From NCBI GenBank assembly GCA_024639325.1, contig JAHEIO010000042.1, positions 1-32,856 on the forward strand: 32,856 bases of DNA, in the 5' to 3' direction. Of this stretch, positions 23,572 through 32,856 are shown piece by piece. Source of the stretch: Gammaproteobacteria bacterium (lineage in GTDB: Bacteria > Pseudomonadota > Gammaproteobacteria > Arenicellales > JAANXG01). Below the pieces are notes generated by a model. The model did no database searches and was not told the origin of the DNA. It worked only from the letters and a program-made list of their open reading frames with translations. Positions within the stretch are counted from its first letter, which is position 1. Every line of letters begins with the position of its first letter. The translations under genes and the position numbers were made by a program.

Positions 23572-26500
23572 CTAGTGCGTCCGGTTGCTCAGGCCGGGCA
23601 GCGGCTGTGCCAGCGCGTTCCGGGCCTGCCACTGCTCGCCGCTGTCAAGCTCGGCAATAAACCGCACCTCCCGCTCGCTTTGCGTGGCGATGGGTAATCC
23701 GTCGCGGAGGAGAATCCGTCGCCGTGAGCTAAGTGGAATTCGATCACCCGGAATGATCGTTCCAACCAGGTTCAATGGATCCGAAGCCTCTATGGCAATC
23801 ATCTCCCCGGACGCGTCCGCCCGCCGCGCGCTGCGCAGTTGCGCCACGGCTTCCGGAATCGCGAACTGCTCGCCGGAGAAACCGGCAACGAATCGCCCTC
23901 CCCTGATCTCACCGCGGGCCTCCAATCTGCGAAACGCGATCAGCAATTCTCTCCAGGTCGGGATCACTGCCGCTTCACGCTCGAGCAGTTTCCGGAACAC
24001 GACGCCATAGCGCCTAAGCAGCCCCTTGGCGACGCCCTCGGTTTTCTGCTCTTTGTCCGAAGTAGCTCGGCGGTTGAGGCTCCAGCGACCCGACTCCGGC
24101 ATGGCGCCATTTTCCACCTCGATCAGGTATCGCAAACTGTGGAAACCGTCGCACCCGGCGATACCGCGGGCGACGAGCTGCTTCAGCCCCTTCAATATCT
24201 GCGCTTCGTCCAGCCCGCCGACAGAGAGGATTTCATCGAAAAACAATGCGCCGTCCTGCTGCAGTACATGGTGTACGTCACGGGCAAATCCCGACAGCTC
24301 GTCTACATCTGTCCTGCGCCGTTGCCATATTGTCATGTTGCGCCTTGCAACAAAGGTAATCGACGTTGAGTTGCGGATGCCCGGCCGCTCCGAAGTGTTA
24401 CCGGCCGTAAGCCATCGATACCGTCCGGACATACAAACCCTGTCCAGCATACCCGATTCGAAGCCGGACAGGCGCGCCGGCAGGATGCCTGTGACCCATG
24501 CCTTGACAGGTGCAAAGTAACCCTCCAGCTGCTGCATTACGTCGACCAGCGCCAGATCGCCCTGACGGCGTTCGGCAGCGGAAAGTCCCTGCCAGTTGAC
24601 CAGAAATCGCATGTAATCCGCCGCCGAAACCGGTTCGATCTCCATTCGCAAACGCTTCACCGTGTAGCGGTTGATTCGCGCGAGCAGCCTCCGCTCGCAC
24701 CATTCATTTCGGGCCCCGGTAAAATCCCCGCGCATTACAAAACCTTCCGTTTCCAATCCGGTTAGTGCATGGTCTATCTCGCTTTTTTCACAGCCCAGAA
24801 GGATGACCAGCTCCTCGACGCTTATCGGTCCCGCGCCCTCCATTCGGCTGCGCACGAGTTCCAGTAACGCCTGTTCGCGATCCGCGCACTCGAAACCACG
24901 GACACTGACGGCCGGTATCATGGGCGAGCATTCAGCTTTCGGGTGCACCATGAGCCACTGCTGGAGACGCTCCGCCGCCACCCAGAGCCGGTGTGAGCCG
25001 TCCGGGGCCAGGACGGTGGCCCGTTTATCCCGGATCAGCTGTGTAAAAAACGAACCCCAACGGCCGCAAATTCCTTCCGACTCCCTGACCCCCCCAAGGG
25101 TTAGCAGTGCATCATGGAGTTCGTCCGGGTCCCGCGGTCGCGGCCAGGCCTCGTCCCTGACCCGGGCAATGGCATCGGGATCGAGTTTGCCAAGCTGCGC
25201 CGCGGTTTCCACATCGAGGAATCCGCGCGCCTGAACCGCACTGGTTCGGCGTTCCTCCGCGGGCGCGTCGTCCAGAAATGCGTATGGCTTTGCCGTCAGG
25301 ATTTCCTGCGCCAGCGGGGAAGGCATCGCCAGCTCCCGGGTTACCACATCGATCGCACCCGATTCGATGCCCCGGATGACAACCTCCAGACCTTCGACAT
25401 CCATGGCTTCATACAGACAGTCCGCGATAGTTTGATCCACCAGCGGATGTTCGGGCACCTCACGCTCCCCGGCAATGTTCTCAAAGCACGCGAGCTGATC
25501 GGGAAACACGACCGCCACCAGGTCTTCAGCATTCATCCGCTGGAGCTGCGGCGGCACGCGCTTGCCGTTTCTGTTTCTCTGCAGCGCCAGCGCGGTTGTC
25601 GCCGCCCAGCGCCAGCGCGTCGCGAACAACGGCGTGTCCAGCAGGGCCTGGATCAGGATGTGCCGCACCGTGTCCGGTTTGAGATAACCGCGCACCTCGT
25701 CGAGCGGAAAGCTGTGCGTCGCGCTCAGAGACAGTACGATCGTATCCTCGAGTGCGGCGGCCTGCAGTTCGAAATTGAAACGCCGGCAAAAACGTTTTCT
25801 GAGAGCCAGACCCCAGGCTCGATTGATCCTCGAGCCAAACGGCGAGTGGATGACGAGGTGTGTGTCACCCGACTCATCGAAAAAGCGCTCAAAGACAATA
25901 GTGCTCTGGGTCGGCAGCAGGCCCAGCGCACAGTGGGCCGGACCAAGATAGTCGATGATCTGGGCCCGGGCCGCGGGCGCCAGCATAAGGGCGCTCAACC
26001 ATTCGTCGACGCTCGATCTGTCTTCCTCCCAATGCCGGGAAAACTCTTTCCTGAAACGGGACACCGCGAACGAGAGCTCGTCGCTGCGGCCCGGCGCCTC
26101 GCCGAACCAGAACGGAATATTCGGCGGCTGCCCCCGGGCGTCCTCAACCCGTACGGTACTGCGCTCGACGCGAAGAATGCGGTACGACGTGTTGCCCAGC
26201 TGGAATATGTCGCCCGGCAGGCTTTCGAAGGCAAAGTCCTCGTTCAGCGTGCCAACGAACTGCCCCTCCGGCTCCATGACGACGTCATAGTCGAACTGAT
26301 CGGGTATCGTGCCCGCATTGGTCAACGCGACCAGCCGTGCAGAACGCCTGGCTCTGAGGCGCTGCCCCACGGCGTCTCGGTGCAGATAGGCCCCGCGTCT
26401 GCCGCGTCGGGTCGAAAAACCATTAGCGAGCATGTTCACCACCTCGTCGAACTGCTCTCTCGACATCGTCCGGTACGGCCAGGCTTGGGTATACAAGCAA

Positions 26501-27789
26501 TACAGGTCCTGCATGGACCATTCCCTGCCCGCGACCTCTGCGATTATCTGCTGTGCAAGAACATCCACCGGCCGGTCGGAAACGTTGAGGTTTTCGAGTT
26601 CGCCCCGCGCGATTGCGTCCAGCAATGCCGCGCACTCGATCAACTCGTCCCGGCTGGTCGGGAACAGTCTCCCCTTCGGTACGGCGTTCACCGCGTGTCC
26701 GGATCGCCCCGCCCGCTGCAGGAAGGCGGCGATCGACCGGGGCGAACCGATCTGGCATACCAGATCCACGTCGCCGATATCTATGCCGAGTTCCAGTGAG
26801 GCCGTCGCGACCAGAGCGCGCAGCTCTCCGAGCTTCAGTTTCTGCTCTGCATTTAGCCGATGCTCACGCGCGAGGCTGCCGTGGTGCGCGGTGACGGCCT
26901 GCTCACCCAGCCTTTCCGCCAGGTGCCTCGATATTCTCTCGGCCAGTCTCCTGGTGTTGACGAAAATAAGCGTCGTTCGGTGCTGCTCGATGTAATGCGC
27001 CAGTTGTTCGTATATCTCGGACCAGGCTTCGGTCGGGAGTACCGCCTCCAGCGGGGAACCCGGCAGCGTCAGGGCCAGATCACGTTGACGGGCGTGACCG
27101 ACGTCCACGATTTCCCGCCGTTCCGTATCATTTCCGATGAGGAAGTTTGCCACCTCGCGTATTGGTTTTTGCGTCGCCGACAGACCGATGCGGGTGGGTA
27201 CGGTTTCCGCCAAGGCACGCAGTCGCTGCAGAGACAAACTGAGATGCGCGCCGCGTTTGTTGCCGGCCAACGCATGGATCTCGTCGACGATCACGGTCCG
27301 CACCGTGCGCAGGGACGACCGCCCCGATTCCGATGTCAGCAGTAAATAGAGCGATTCCGGGGTGGTAACCAGAATATGGGGCGGGTTCCGGCGCATGCGT
27401 TCGCGGTCACGCTGCGGCGTGTCACCCGTTCGAACCAGCGCCTGGATGTCCACATCCGGCAAACCCGCGTTCATCAGCTGGTCCCGGATGCCCTGCAGCG
27501 GTCCCTGGAGATTTTTTTGGACATCGTTGGACAGGGCTTTTAGGGGGGAAACGTAAAGGACCTGGATGCCCTGCTCCAGGTAACCGCCCTGCCCCAATCC
27601 CTGCCTGAGAAGATCGTCTATGGCGCACAAAAACGCGGCCAGTGTCTTTCCCGAACCGGTCGGGGCCGCGATCAGGGTGTGTCGGCCCTTGCCTATCGCC
27701 GGCCAGGCTGCCTGCTGACACGGCGTGGGGCGGGGAAAGCTGGCTTGAAACCAGGCTGCGACGGCAGGATGAAATTTGGTCCGGGCCAT
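23572..27789 (-). CDS. lhr: Lhr-type large ATP-dependent helicase
   Basis: A 1405-residue superfamily 2 helicase: Walker A APTGSGKT (42-49), TTPESLYLLL (142-151), DEIH (169-172), SAT (motif III, 204-206), GIDIGDVDLV and QRAGRSGH (358-365). The long region after the helicase core, with WH domains and a C-terminal body, is typical of full-length Lhr (E. coli about 1540 residues). Lhr is a 3'-5' DNA/RNA helicase, linked to DNA repair in mycobacteria. The start at 27789 is chosen because the 58 codons upstream translate a dispersed inverted repeat and its flank; an alternative Met lies 5 codons upstream. No ribosome binding site is clear. Confidence 0.9.
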   Translation of the reverse strand: MARTKFHPAVAAWFQASFPRPTPCQQAAWPAIGKGRHTLIAAPTGSGKTLAAFLCAIDDLLRQGLGQGGYLEQGIQVLYVSPLKALSNDVQKNLQGPLQGIRDQLMNAGLPDVDIQALVRTGDTPQRDRERMRRNPPHILVTTPESLYLLLTSESGRSSLRTVRTVIVDEIHALAGNKRGAHLSLSLQRLRALAETVPTRIGLSATQKPIREVANFLIGNDTERREIVDVGHARQRDLALTLPGSPLEAVLPTEAWSEIYEQLAHYIEQHRTTLIFVNTRRLAERISRHLAERLGEQAVTAHHGSLAREHRLNAEQKLKLGELRALVATASLELGIDIGDVDLVCQIGSPRSIAAFLQRAGRSGHAVNAVPKGRLFPTSRDELIECAALLDAIARGELENLNVSDRPVDVLAQQIIAEVAGREWSMQDLYCLYTQAWPYRTMSREQFDEVVNMLANGFSTRRGRRGAYLHRDAVGQRLRARRSARLVALTNAGTIPDQFDYDVVMEPEGQFVGTLNEDFAFESLPGDIFQLGNTSYRILRVERSTVRVEDARGQPPNIPFWFGEAPGRSDELSFAVSRFRKEFSRHWEEDRSSVDEWLSALMLAPAARAQIIDYLGPAHCALGLLPTQSTIVFERFFDESGDTHLVIHSPFGSRINRAWGLALRKRFCRRFNFELQAAALEDTIVLSLSATHSFPLDEVRGYLKPDTVRHILIQALLDTPLFATRWRWAATTALALQRNRNGKRVPPQLQRMNAEDLVAVVFPDQLACFENIAGEREVPEHPLVDQTIADCLYEAMDVEGLEVVIRGIESGAIDVVTRELAMPSPLAQEILTAKPYAFLDDAPAEERRTSAVQARGFLDVETAAQLGKLDPDAIARVRDEAWPRPRDPDELHDALLTLGGVRESEGICGRWGSFFTQLIRDKRATVLAPDGSHRLWVAAERLQQWLMVHPKAECSPMIPAVSVRGFECADREQALLELVRSRMEGAGPISVEELVILLGCEKSEIDHALTGLETEGFVMRGDFTGARNEWCERRLLARINRYTVKRLRMEIEPVSAADYMRFLVNWQGLSAAERRQGDLALVDVMQQLEGYFAPVKAWVTGILPARLSGFESGMLDRVCMSGRYRWLTAGNTSERPGIRNSTSITFVARRNMTIWQRRRTDVDELSGFARDVHHVLQQDGALFFDEILSVGGLDEAQILKGLKQLVARGIAGCDGFHSLRYLIEVENGAMPESGRWSLNRRATSDKEQKTEGVAKGLLRRYGVVFRKLLEREAAVIPTWRELLIAFRRLEARGEIRGGRFVAGFSGEQFAIPEAVAQLRSARRADASGEMIAIEASDPLNLVGTIIPGDRIPLSSRRRILLRDGLPIATQSEREVRFIAELDSGEQWQARNALAQPLPGLSNRTH

Positions 27790-27866
27790 GGCGCAGTTAA
27801 TCATCAACGTTATGCTATTGTAAAGCGTCAAACGTTTGGTGCTTCCGCCACGGAAAAGCCAACCAA

Positions 27867-28019
27867 TTCCTGTCCGGAAAAAGCTTGAGTCATTGCGAGG
27901 AGCGTGCCGAAGCTGCGAGCGAAGCGTGGCAGGACGCGGCAATCCGGCGCCGTAGTCAAACAATTTGTTTCACTGGATTGCTTCGCTACGCTCGCAATGA
28001 CGGGTATCCTGGACAGGAA
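27867..28019. repeat. Dispersed inverted-repeat element (MITE-like)
   Basis: A near-palindromic element of about 115-150 bases between the divergent lhr and LemA genes. The inner arms GTCATTGCGAG (27889-27899) and CTCGCAATGAC (27991-28001) are perfectly inverted, and the flanking TTCCTGTCC / GGACAGGAA (27867-27875, 28011-28019) extend the symmetry. The left arm continues as GAGCGAAGCGTGGC and GCGGCAATCC, the right as GGATTGCTTCGCTACG. Short elements of this composition occur in many bacterial genomes and have no coding capacity. Insertion explains the false N-terminal extension of lhr. Confidence 0.8.
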
Positions 28020-28053
28020 CCAACTAGTGAAGTACTAATATGAGTGAAATTCA

Positions 28054-28605
28054 ATGACGATTTCAACGTCAACCGTGGTCCTAGTGTTGATCGGACTCAT
28101 CGTGCTGTGGGTAATATTCACCTACAACCGTTTCATCAAGCTCATCAACCGGGTCAAGGAAGCCTGGAGCGGCATCGACGTCCAGTTGAAGCGCCGATTC
28201 AATCTGATCCCCAATCTGATCCAAACGGTCAAGGGCTATGCCCAACACGAAACCGAGGTGCTCGAAAAGCTCACCGAGACCCGGTCGGGTTCCCAGGACG
28301 TCAATGCGCGGGGCGCCGAGGAAGGCCGGATCTCGAAGGCCATAGCCAACCTTTTCGCCGTCGCGGAGGCGTACCCTGATCTCAAGGCAAGCCAGAATTT
28401 TTTGGATCTTCAGGGCAACCTGGACAAAATCGAGAATGAAATCCAAATGTCACGTCGCTACTACAATGGCTCTGTTCGCGACCTCAATACGCTGGTCGAG
28501 TCCTTTCCCAGCAATCTGATCGCCCGTTTTTTCCGCTTCGCCACCGCCGAATTTTTCGAGATCGAGCTGGCCAGTCAACGAGATGTACCCAAAGTGGAAT
28601 TTTAG
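28054..28605 (+). CDS. LemA family protein
   Basis: A 183-residue protein with one N-terminal membrane helix ([18 protein letters not shown]) and then the LemA signature: [19 protein letters not shown] with [11 protein letters not shown], and [13 protein letters not shown]. The mature part forms a four-helix bundle on the outer side of the inner membrane. LemA proteins usually lie beside a DUF2207 or TPM-domain membrane protein, as here (48-base gap). The exact function is unknown; envelope stress or export roles are proposed. The ATG at 28054 is preceded by GAGTG. Confidence 0.93.
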   Translation: MTISTSTVVLVLIGLIVLWVIFTYNRFIKLINRVKEAWSGIDVQLKRRFNLIPNLIQTVKGYAQHETEVLEKLTETRSGSQDVNARGAEEGRISKAIANLFAVAEAYPDLKASQNFLDLQGNLDKIENEIQMSRRYYNGSVRDLNTLVESFPSNLIARFFRFATAEFFEIELASQRDVPKVEF

Positions 28606-28652
28606 AAAGCTGCAAATCTTGTCCTCGCACCACTTCAACGGAAGCCAGACTG

Positions 28653-30539
28653 GTGATAGTTGACTGCTTTCGTGGCCGGCTGTCGGCGTGGTGCATCGCC
28701 ATTGTGACCGCGGTATGGATACCGTACACCGGCGCCGCTCTAGCAGAAGAGCGGATACGCTCATTTCACAGCGACATCGACGTCTACGAGGACGGGTCAA
28801 TAATGGTAACCGAGACCATCCGAGTCACGGCGGAACGAAACCGGATCAAACGCGGCATTTACCGCGACTTTCCAACTCGTTACAAGACACCTCGCGGAGA
28901 CAACTACGTCGTTGATTTCGACCTGGTCCACATCGCGCGCGACGGTAAATCCGAGCCCTATCACACAAAATCCATTCCCAATGGAATACGCATCTACATC
29001 GGCGACGAGGATGTATTACTGCAACCCGGAGAATACGAGTACCGGCTGACTTATCACACCAACAGGCAGCTTGGCTTTTTCGACAGCCATGACGAGCTGT
29101 ACTGGAACGTAACCGGCAACGAATGGGCGTTTCCCATCGATGAGGCCTCGGCGCGCGTCAAACTCCCACCGACCGTCTCCGGCGAGGAAATCGCCGTTGA
29201 AGCCTACACCGGCAAGCGCGGATCACGGGGCGCGGACTACGAGGCGGGAGTCTCCAGCGCAGGTGAGGCGGTGTTCTCCACCACGCGCGGATTGCGGCCA
29301 AACGAAGGCCTGACCGTCGTCGCGACCTGGCCGAAGGGGCACGTCATGGAACCGTCCGCGTCAGACAGGGTGGGTTATTTCCTGCGGGACAATCGAGTCG
29401 CGATTATCAGCCTGGTCGGTTTGGGTGGTTTGCTGTCCTATTACTTTCTGGTGTGGCTGAAGGTTGGCCGGGACCCTGAAACAGGTACCATCGTGCCTCA
29501 GTTTCATCCGCCAAATGGCCTGTCCCCCGCTTCGATGCGTTACATCTACCGCATGGGCTTCGACAACAAGGCCTACTCGGCCGCCCTGCTCAACATGGCG
29601 GTGAAGGGCTATCTCACCATCGAAGATCACGACAAGACCTACAAACTGAGCCGCGTGGACGGGGCGGATGACTCTCTCCTGTCCAGGGGAGAAGTGAAGA
29701 TTGCCCGATCGCTGTTGGGTGGAAAACGGTCCACTACGCTGAAACGTGAAAACAACAAATCCATCCGAAAATCAATCAATGCCCTCAAAACCCTGCTCAA
29801 AAACGAGTACCAAAGCGTCCAGTTTCTCACGAACAGCTGGTATCTCGTCCCGGGAATCGCGCTATCGTTGATAGTTCTGGTCATTGCCGGTTTCAGCTAT
29901 GGGGGTGAAACCGCGGTCACCTTGACGATGAGTTTTTGGCTCACCGGCTGGTCGTTCGGCGTATTCATGCTGGTCCGACAACGCCAGATCCTGATGGCGG
30001 TCATTTTCGTTGTTTTCGAGGTCTTTGCCCTCGCCACGTTCTTCGCAGTGGGCTCATGGGGTTTCCTGCTCCTGCTCGGAATCCTCATTGCGCTCAATGC
30101 CGCATTCTATTACCTGCTGCAGGCCCCCACGTCCACCGGAAGAAAACTGATGGACAAGATAGAGGGTTTCCGAATGTATATGGCAACCGCGGAAAAAGAC
30201 CGTTTGAATACTCTCAATCCGCCGCGACAGACGCCCGAGTTATTCGAGAAATACCTGCCCTACGCCCTGGCTTTGGGCGTCGATCAGGCTTGGTCCGAGC
30301 GCTTTGCCGCCACCCTGGCTGGTGCCTCGATAAACGACCCGGACGGAGCGTACCGGCCGACGTGGTACAGGGGATCAAACTGGAGCAGTTTCGATCCGGC
30401 CAGCTTCTCTTCGGATTTGGGGTCGTCTCTGTCCAGCGCCGTGGCCCGCTCTTCGGTAGCCCCGGGTTCGAGTTCCGGCGGCGGTGGCGGCGGATCCTCC
30501 GGCGGTGGCGGCGGCGGTGGCGGCGGTGGCGGCTGGTAA
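28653..30539 (+). CDS. DUF2207 membrane protein with glycine-rich tail
   Basis: A 628-residue protein starting at GTG. A signal sequence (about 1-31, ending ALA before EERIRSF) leads to a periplasmic DUF2207 beta domain, followed by transmembrane helices near 245-265, then [19 protein letters not shown], a second pair near [16 protein letters not shown], and a hairpin ([13 protein letters not shown]-type). The C-terminus is a run of glycine and serine ending GGGW, typical of this family. The gene follows LemA closely, a conserved pair. The coding DNA of the tail contains the dinB start in another frame. Confidence 0.88.
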   Translation: MIVDCFRGRLSAWCIAIVTAVWIPYTGAALAEERIRSFHSDIDVYEDGSIMVTETIRVTAERNRIKRGIYRDFPTRYKTPRGDNYVVDFDLVHIARDGKSEPYHTKSIPNGIRIYIGDEDVLLQPGEYEYRLTYHTNRQLGFFDSHDELYWNVTGNEWAFPIDEASARVKLPPTVSGEEIAVEAYTGKRGSRGADYEAGVSSAGEAVFSTTRGLRPNEGLTVVATWPKGHVMEPSASDRVGYFLRDNRVAIISLVGLGGLLSYYFLVWLKVGRDPETGTIVPQFHPPNGLSPASMRYIYRMGFDNKAYSAALLNMAVKGYLTIEDHDKTYKLSRVDGADDSLLSRGEVKIARSLLGGKRSTTLKRENNKSIRKSINALKTLLKNEYQSVQFLTNSWYLVPGIALSLIVLVIAGFSYGGETAVTLTMSFWLTGWSFGVFMLVRQRQILMAVIFVVFEVFALATFFAVGSWGFLLLLGILIALNAAFYYLLQAPTSTGRKLMDKIEGFRMYMATAEKDRLNTLNPPRQTPELFEKYLPYALALGVDQAWSERFAATLAGASINDPDGAYRPTWYRGSNWSSFDPASFSSDLGSSLSSAVARSSVAPGSSSGGGGGGSSGGGGGGGGGGGW

Positions 30540-31695
30540 CAGATCGATAGCGCACGTCGACATGGATGCATTCTACGCATCCGTGGAAATTCGGGACAAC
30601 CCGGCGCTAAAGGATAAACCGGTGGTGGTCGGCGGCGATCCGGATAAACGGGGCGTGGTGGCGGCGGCCAGCTACCAGGCGCGTCGGTATGGCGTGCACA
30701 GCGCAATGCCATCCAAAACAGCGCGGCGCCTGTGTCCCGATCTTATCTTTGTGCACCCCCGCCATGAACTCTACGCAGAGGTATCGCACCAAATCCGAGG
30801 GTTGCTTGAAAGATACACGCCGCAGATCGAACCTCTCGCACTTGACGAGGCATTCATGGACATTACTTCGTGCAGGCGATTGTGGGGGAGCTCCAGCAAT
30901 ATCGGCCGACTCATCAAGGAAGATATCAGCAACCAACTCGGCCTCACTGCGTCCGTCGGCATCGCGTCCAATAAATTCATTGCCAAACTCTGCAGCGACC
31001 TGGACAAGCCTGACGGGCTCGTCGTGGTCGACCCGGAACAAGCGCAGTCTCTTCTGGACCCCCTTCCGGTCCGCAAGATCTGGGGTGTCGGTAAATCAGG
31101 TGAACGGCAATTGCACAACCTCGGCGTGTCGACGTTCGAACAACTGCGAAAGCGGCCGGTGACCTTTCTCGAAACCCGGTTCGGCACATGGGGACGGCAC
31201 ATATGGTTGCTTGCGCAGGGGATCGACGAGCGACCGGTTGTCACCGACACCGAGGCCAGATCGATATCTCACGAAACGACCTTTGCACAAGACGAAGCCG
31301 ACCGGGAGGTGCTGGCGGCGGTGCTGCTCGGCCTGGCCGAACAGGTGGGCACCCGGCTGCGTCGGCACAAACGCTGTGCCGCCACCATTCATATCAAGTT
31401 GAGATACTCGGATTTCGCGACCATCACGCGCTCGCAAACCTTGGCCAAGGGGACCAACATCACGAGGGAGATTTGGCAATCGGCCCGCGCTTTGCTGACT
31501 AAAGCGCTGGCAGACAGGTCGGACCCCGTCCGCCTGCTGGGTGTCGGCGTCAGCGGCCTCGACCATGGCCTCTATGAACAGACAGATCTATTCGACGGCT
31601 TCCGGGTCAAGCAGCACGAAATCGACAGCGTTGCCGACAGCATCAATGAACGGTTCGGTTCCGGGCTTGTGCACAGGGGCCTGAGAAACAAGTAG
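30526..31695 (+). CDS. dinB: DNA polymerase IV (Y-family translesion polymerase)
   Basis: A 389-residue Y-family polymerase with [12 protein letters not shown] at the N-terminus (Asp12, Asp14 catalytic region; Tyr17 at the usual steric-gate position) and LDEAFMDIT (Asp107, Glu108). [29 protein letters not shown] (HhH) and the little-finger end QTDLFDGF are all present. Pol IV bypasses lesions in damaged DNA. The start is a GTG 14 bases inside the DUF2207 tail; GTG codons at 30484 and 30517 are also possible. No SOS box is visible immediately upstream, so it may be transcribed with the LemA operon. The C-terminal clamp-binding motif is not obvious. Confidence 0.9.
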   Translation: MAAGNRSIAHVDMDAFYASVEIRDNPALKDKPVVVGGDPDKRGVVAAASYQARRYGVHSAMPSKTARRLCPDLIFVHPRHELYAEVSHQIRGLLERYTPQIEPLALDEAFMDITSCRRLWGSSSNIGRLIKEDISNQLGLTASVGIASNKFIAKLCSDLDKPDGLVVVDPEQAQSLLDPLPVRKIWGVGKSGERQLHNLGVSTFEQLRKRPVTFLETRFGTWGRHIWLLAQGIDERPVVTDTEARSISHETTFAQDEADREVLAAVLLGLAEQVGTRLRRHKRCAATIHIKLRYSDFATITRSQTLAKGTNITREIWQSARALLTKALADRSDPVRLLGVGVSGLDHGLYEQTDLFDGFRVKQHEIDSVADSINERFGSGLVHRGLRNK

Positions 31696-31696
31696 A

Positions 31697-32856
31697 TCAA
31701 CCGCCCTGCGTGCTGGGCGGCTCCTTCGACGGCTTGCGCGCTTTCGCCACCGGGACGATCAGCTTGTCCCCTATCGCGGGACGACCGGCGTTGGGATTCA
31801 GATTGGTCAATACCCAATACGGCAGTTCCAGCTTCTGGGAGATTTTCCACATGCTGTCGCCGTTTCTAACGACGTACTGGTCGATACCGAGAATTTCGTA
31901 GTGCTGCTGGAACTGATCCACGAGCGTGCGGTGGAATTCCTTCCGCCGGGCCACGAAAGCCCGCAGCTGTTCGTCTGTTTTTAGCGGGAGAATGATCTTT
32001 CTGCCCACGATGAGATGCTGGCTGCTCCGCATCCCGTTGCGTTTTCGAATGGGACGCGTACTTCCGATGCCGAGCCAGTCCGCATAGTGGCCCATGGTTT
32101 CCTCCGGCTGAACAGCGATACTGAAAATGTACTTGCCGTTCTGTCTTCCGGAGGTGACGTCCACCGAGATGCTGTCGATCAAGCGCCGATAGACGCCGGA
32201 AGTATCAACCGGCTCGGGCGCGGCTGCAGGCGCGGAGGCATTTTTTACGGAGGCCGTGTTCTTGGATTTTTCGCTGTTGTCGAGTGTCTGCCACTCTGAT
32301 TTCGCAACCTTGGATATCTTCTTCTCGGCATTCGCCACCGCCGTGTCCGTGCCCGCCCTGGCCGGTATTTCAAGTTTTTGCCCGACCCGGATGAAAGCGC
32401 GCCGGCCCAGATTGTTGAGCTGGATCAGGTCACGGCACTTTACCCCGTTTGCCCTTGCAATCTCGCACGCCGTATCTCCTTTTACCACGACGTACTGATT
32501 GCCACTGAGCAGCGGACTTTCCGGTTTCATCGTTTCGAGTTTTACCAGCTGCTTCCGCCAACTGTCCTCGCGGTAGGGCAATCGAAGTGAATACCCGTCC
32601 GGTATAAGGCGCCACCCTTTCCATACATTGCTGGTCAACGCCGGATTCAACCGCTTGAGTTTGGCTGTCGACACCTTGAAGACCCGGGTTGCGCGCTCAA
32701 CGGATGTGGCATTTTTGAGCACGACGATGGAATGCCTGAATGAATCGTCGGCCTTGATGTTGCCGAAATACTTGTTCGAATTCTGGGCGACGTGTCGGGC
32801 GGCCAGGAAACTGGCGTAGAAATTACGCACCGCCGTCCGAAAGCTGCGGGATTTAT
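31697..32856 (-). CDS. LysM-rich C-terminal part of a probable lytic transglycosylase (partial)
   Basis: The minus-strand frame is open to the right edge, so the N-terminus is missing. The visible start reads RNFYASFLAARHVAQNSNKY, then FG, matching the end of a transglycosylase SLT domain as in MltD-like proteins. It is followed by several LysM-type repeats: a degenerate one (SVERATRVFKVSTAKLKRLN), VVVKGDTACEIARANGVKC, a central degenerate copy (SSQHLIVGRKIILPL) and VVRNGDSMWKISQKLELPY. Between them lies a Lys/Ala/Pro-rich linker. LysM binds peptidoglycan. Convergent with dinB, whose stop is 1 base away. Periplasmic or outer-membrane location is inferred from the family. Confidence 0.82.
   Translation of the reverse strand, partial: KSRSFRTAVRNFYASFLAARHVAQNSNKYFGNIKADDSFRHSIVVLKNATSVERATRVFKVSTAKLKRLNPALTSNVWKGWRLIPDGYSLRLPYREDSWRKQLVKLETMKPESPLLSGNQYVVVKGDTACEIARANGVKCRDLIQLNNLGRRAFIRVGQKLEIPARAGTDTAVANAEKKISKVAKSEWQTLDNSEKSKNTASVKNASAPAAAPEPVDTSGVYRRLIDSISVDVTSGRQNGKYIFSIAVQPEETMGHYADWLGIGSTRPIRKRNGMRSSQHLIVGRKIILPLKTDEQLRAFVARRKEFHRTLVDQFQQHYEILGIDQYVVRNGDSMWKISQKLELPYWVLTNLNPNAGRPAIGDKLIVPVAKARKPSKEPPSTQGG

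Noticed and set aside
25114-26799. 561-codon open frame on the plus strand
   Set aside because: It lies wholly antisense to lhr, whose helicase motifs are intact, and its product is Arg/Pro-rich with no domain; it is a GC-rich shadow frame.
27790-27963. N-terminal extension of the Lhr helicase by 58 codons
   Set aside because: These codons are the translation of the dispersed inverted repeat and flank; Lhr homologues begin near the FHPAVAAWF segment.

Overview
The window looks like chromosomal DNA of a moderately GC-rich gammaproteobacterium. The support is an Lhr-type long helicase, a small RRM RNA-binding protein, a type 2 ferredoxin-NADP reductase, a FimV-like TPR protein and short GC-rich intergenic palindromes of a kind common in that class. 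Genus-level assignment is not possible from sequence reading alone. No rRNA, tRNA, CRISPR array, transposase or prophage gene was seen.

Layout. 1-3.0 kb: the end of an unidentified gene, a GC-rich repeat, then a fatty-acyl-AMP ligase/acyl carrier protein pair on the minus strand, divergent from a DUF374 acyltransferase (lipid modification). 3.1-6.9 kb, all minus strand: a cysteine-rich zinc-binding protein; a GFA-fold protein coupled to a small lipoprotein; a Cys/Met-metabolism PLP enzyme behind a type 2 ferredoxin-NADP reductase, itself preceded by a 33-codon overlapping ORF. 7.2-9.4 kb: a FimV-like small protein, an NADPH-dependent FMN reductase and an EamA transporter. 9.5-14.8 kb: a two-domain kinase plus PLP phospho-lyase fusion resembling the human hydroxylysine kinase/phosphohydroxylysine lyase pair, an XRE regulator and, divergently, a PspA-family protein overlapping a polytopic membrane protein. 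A palindrome in the divergent promoter region is a candidate operator.

14.8-19.1 kb is the most striking accessory locus: a short, Sec-signal-bearing Rhs/YD-repeat protein with a glycine-rich C-terminal tip, a two-helix candidate immunity protein, a displaced (orphan) Rhs C-terminal module that lacks a start codon but keeps the conserved core junction, and a three-helix candidate orphan immunity protein. This is the architecture of a polymorphic toxin locus that changes tips by recombination. Neither tip shows a toxin family I recognise, and the active tip looks beta-rich and membrane-directed rather than nuclease-like.

19.5-32.9 kb: a PilZ-like hypothetical protein, a composite palindromic element, a class III nucleotide cyclase overlapping a GNAT acetyltransferase, an RRM protein, the Lhr helicase, a dispersed inverted-repeat element, then a LemA - DUF2207 - DinB run in which the dinB start lies inside the glycine-repeat tail of the DUF2207 gene. 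The window closes with the C-terminal, LysM-bearing part of a probable lytic transglycosylase that continues past the right edge.
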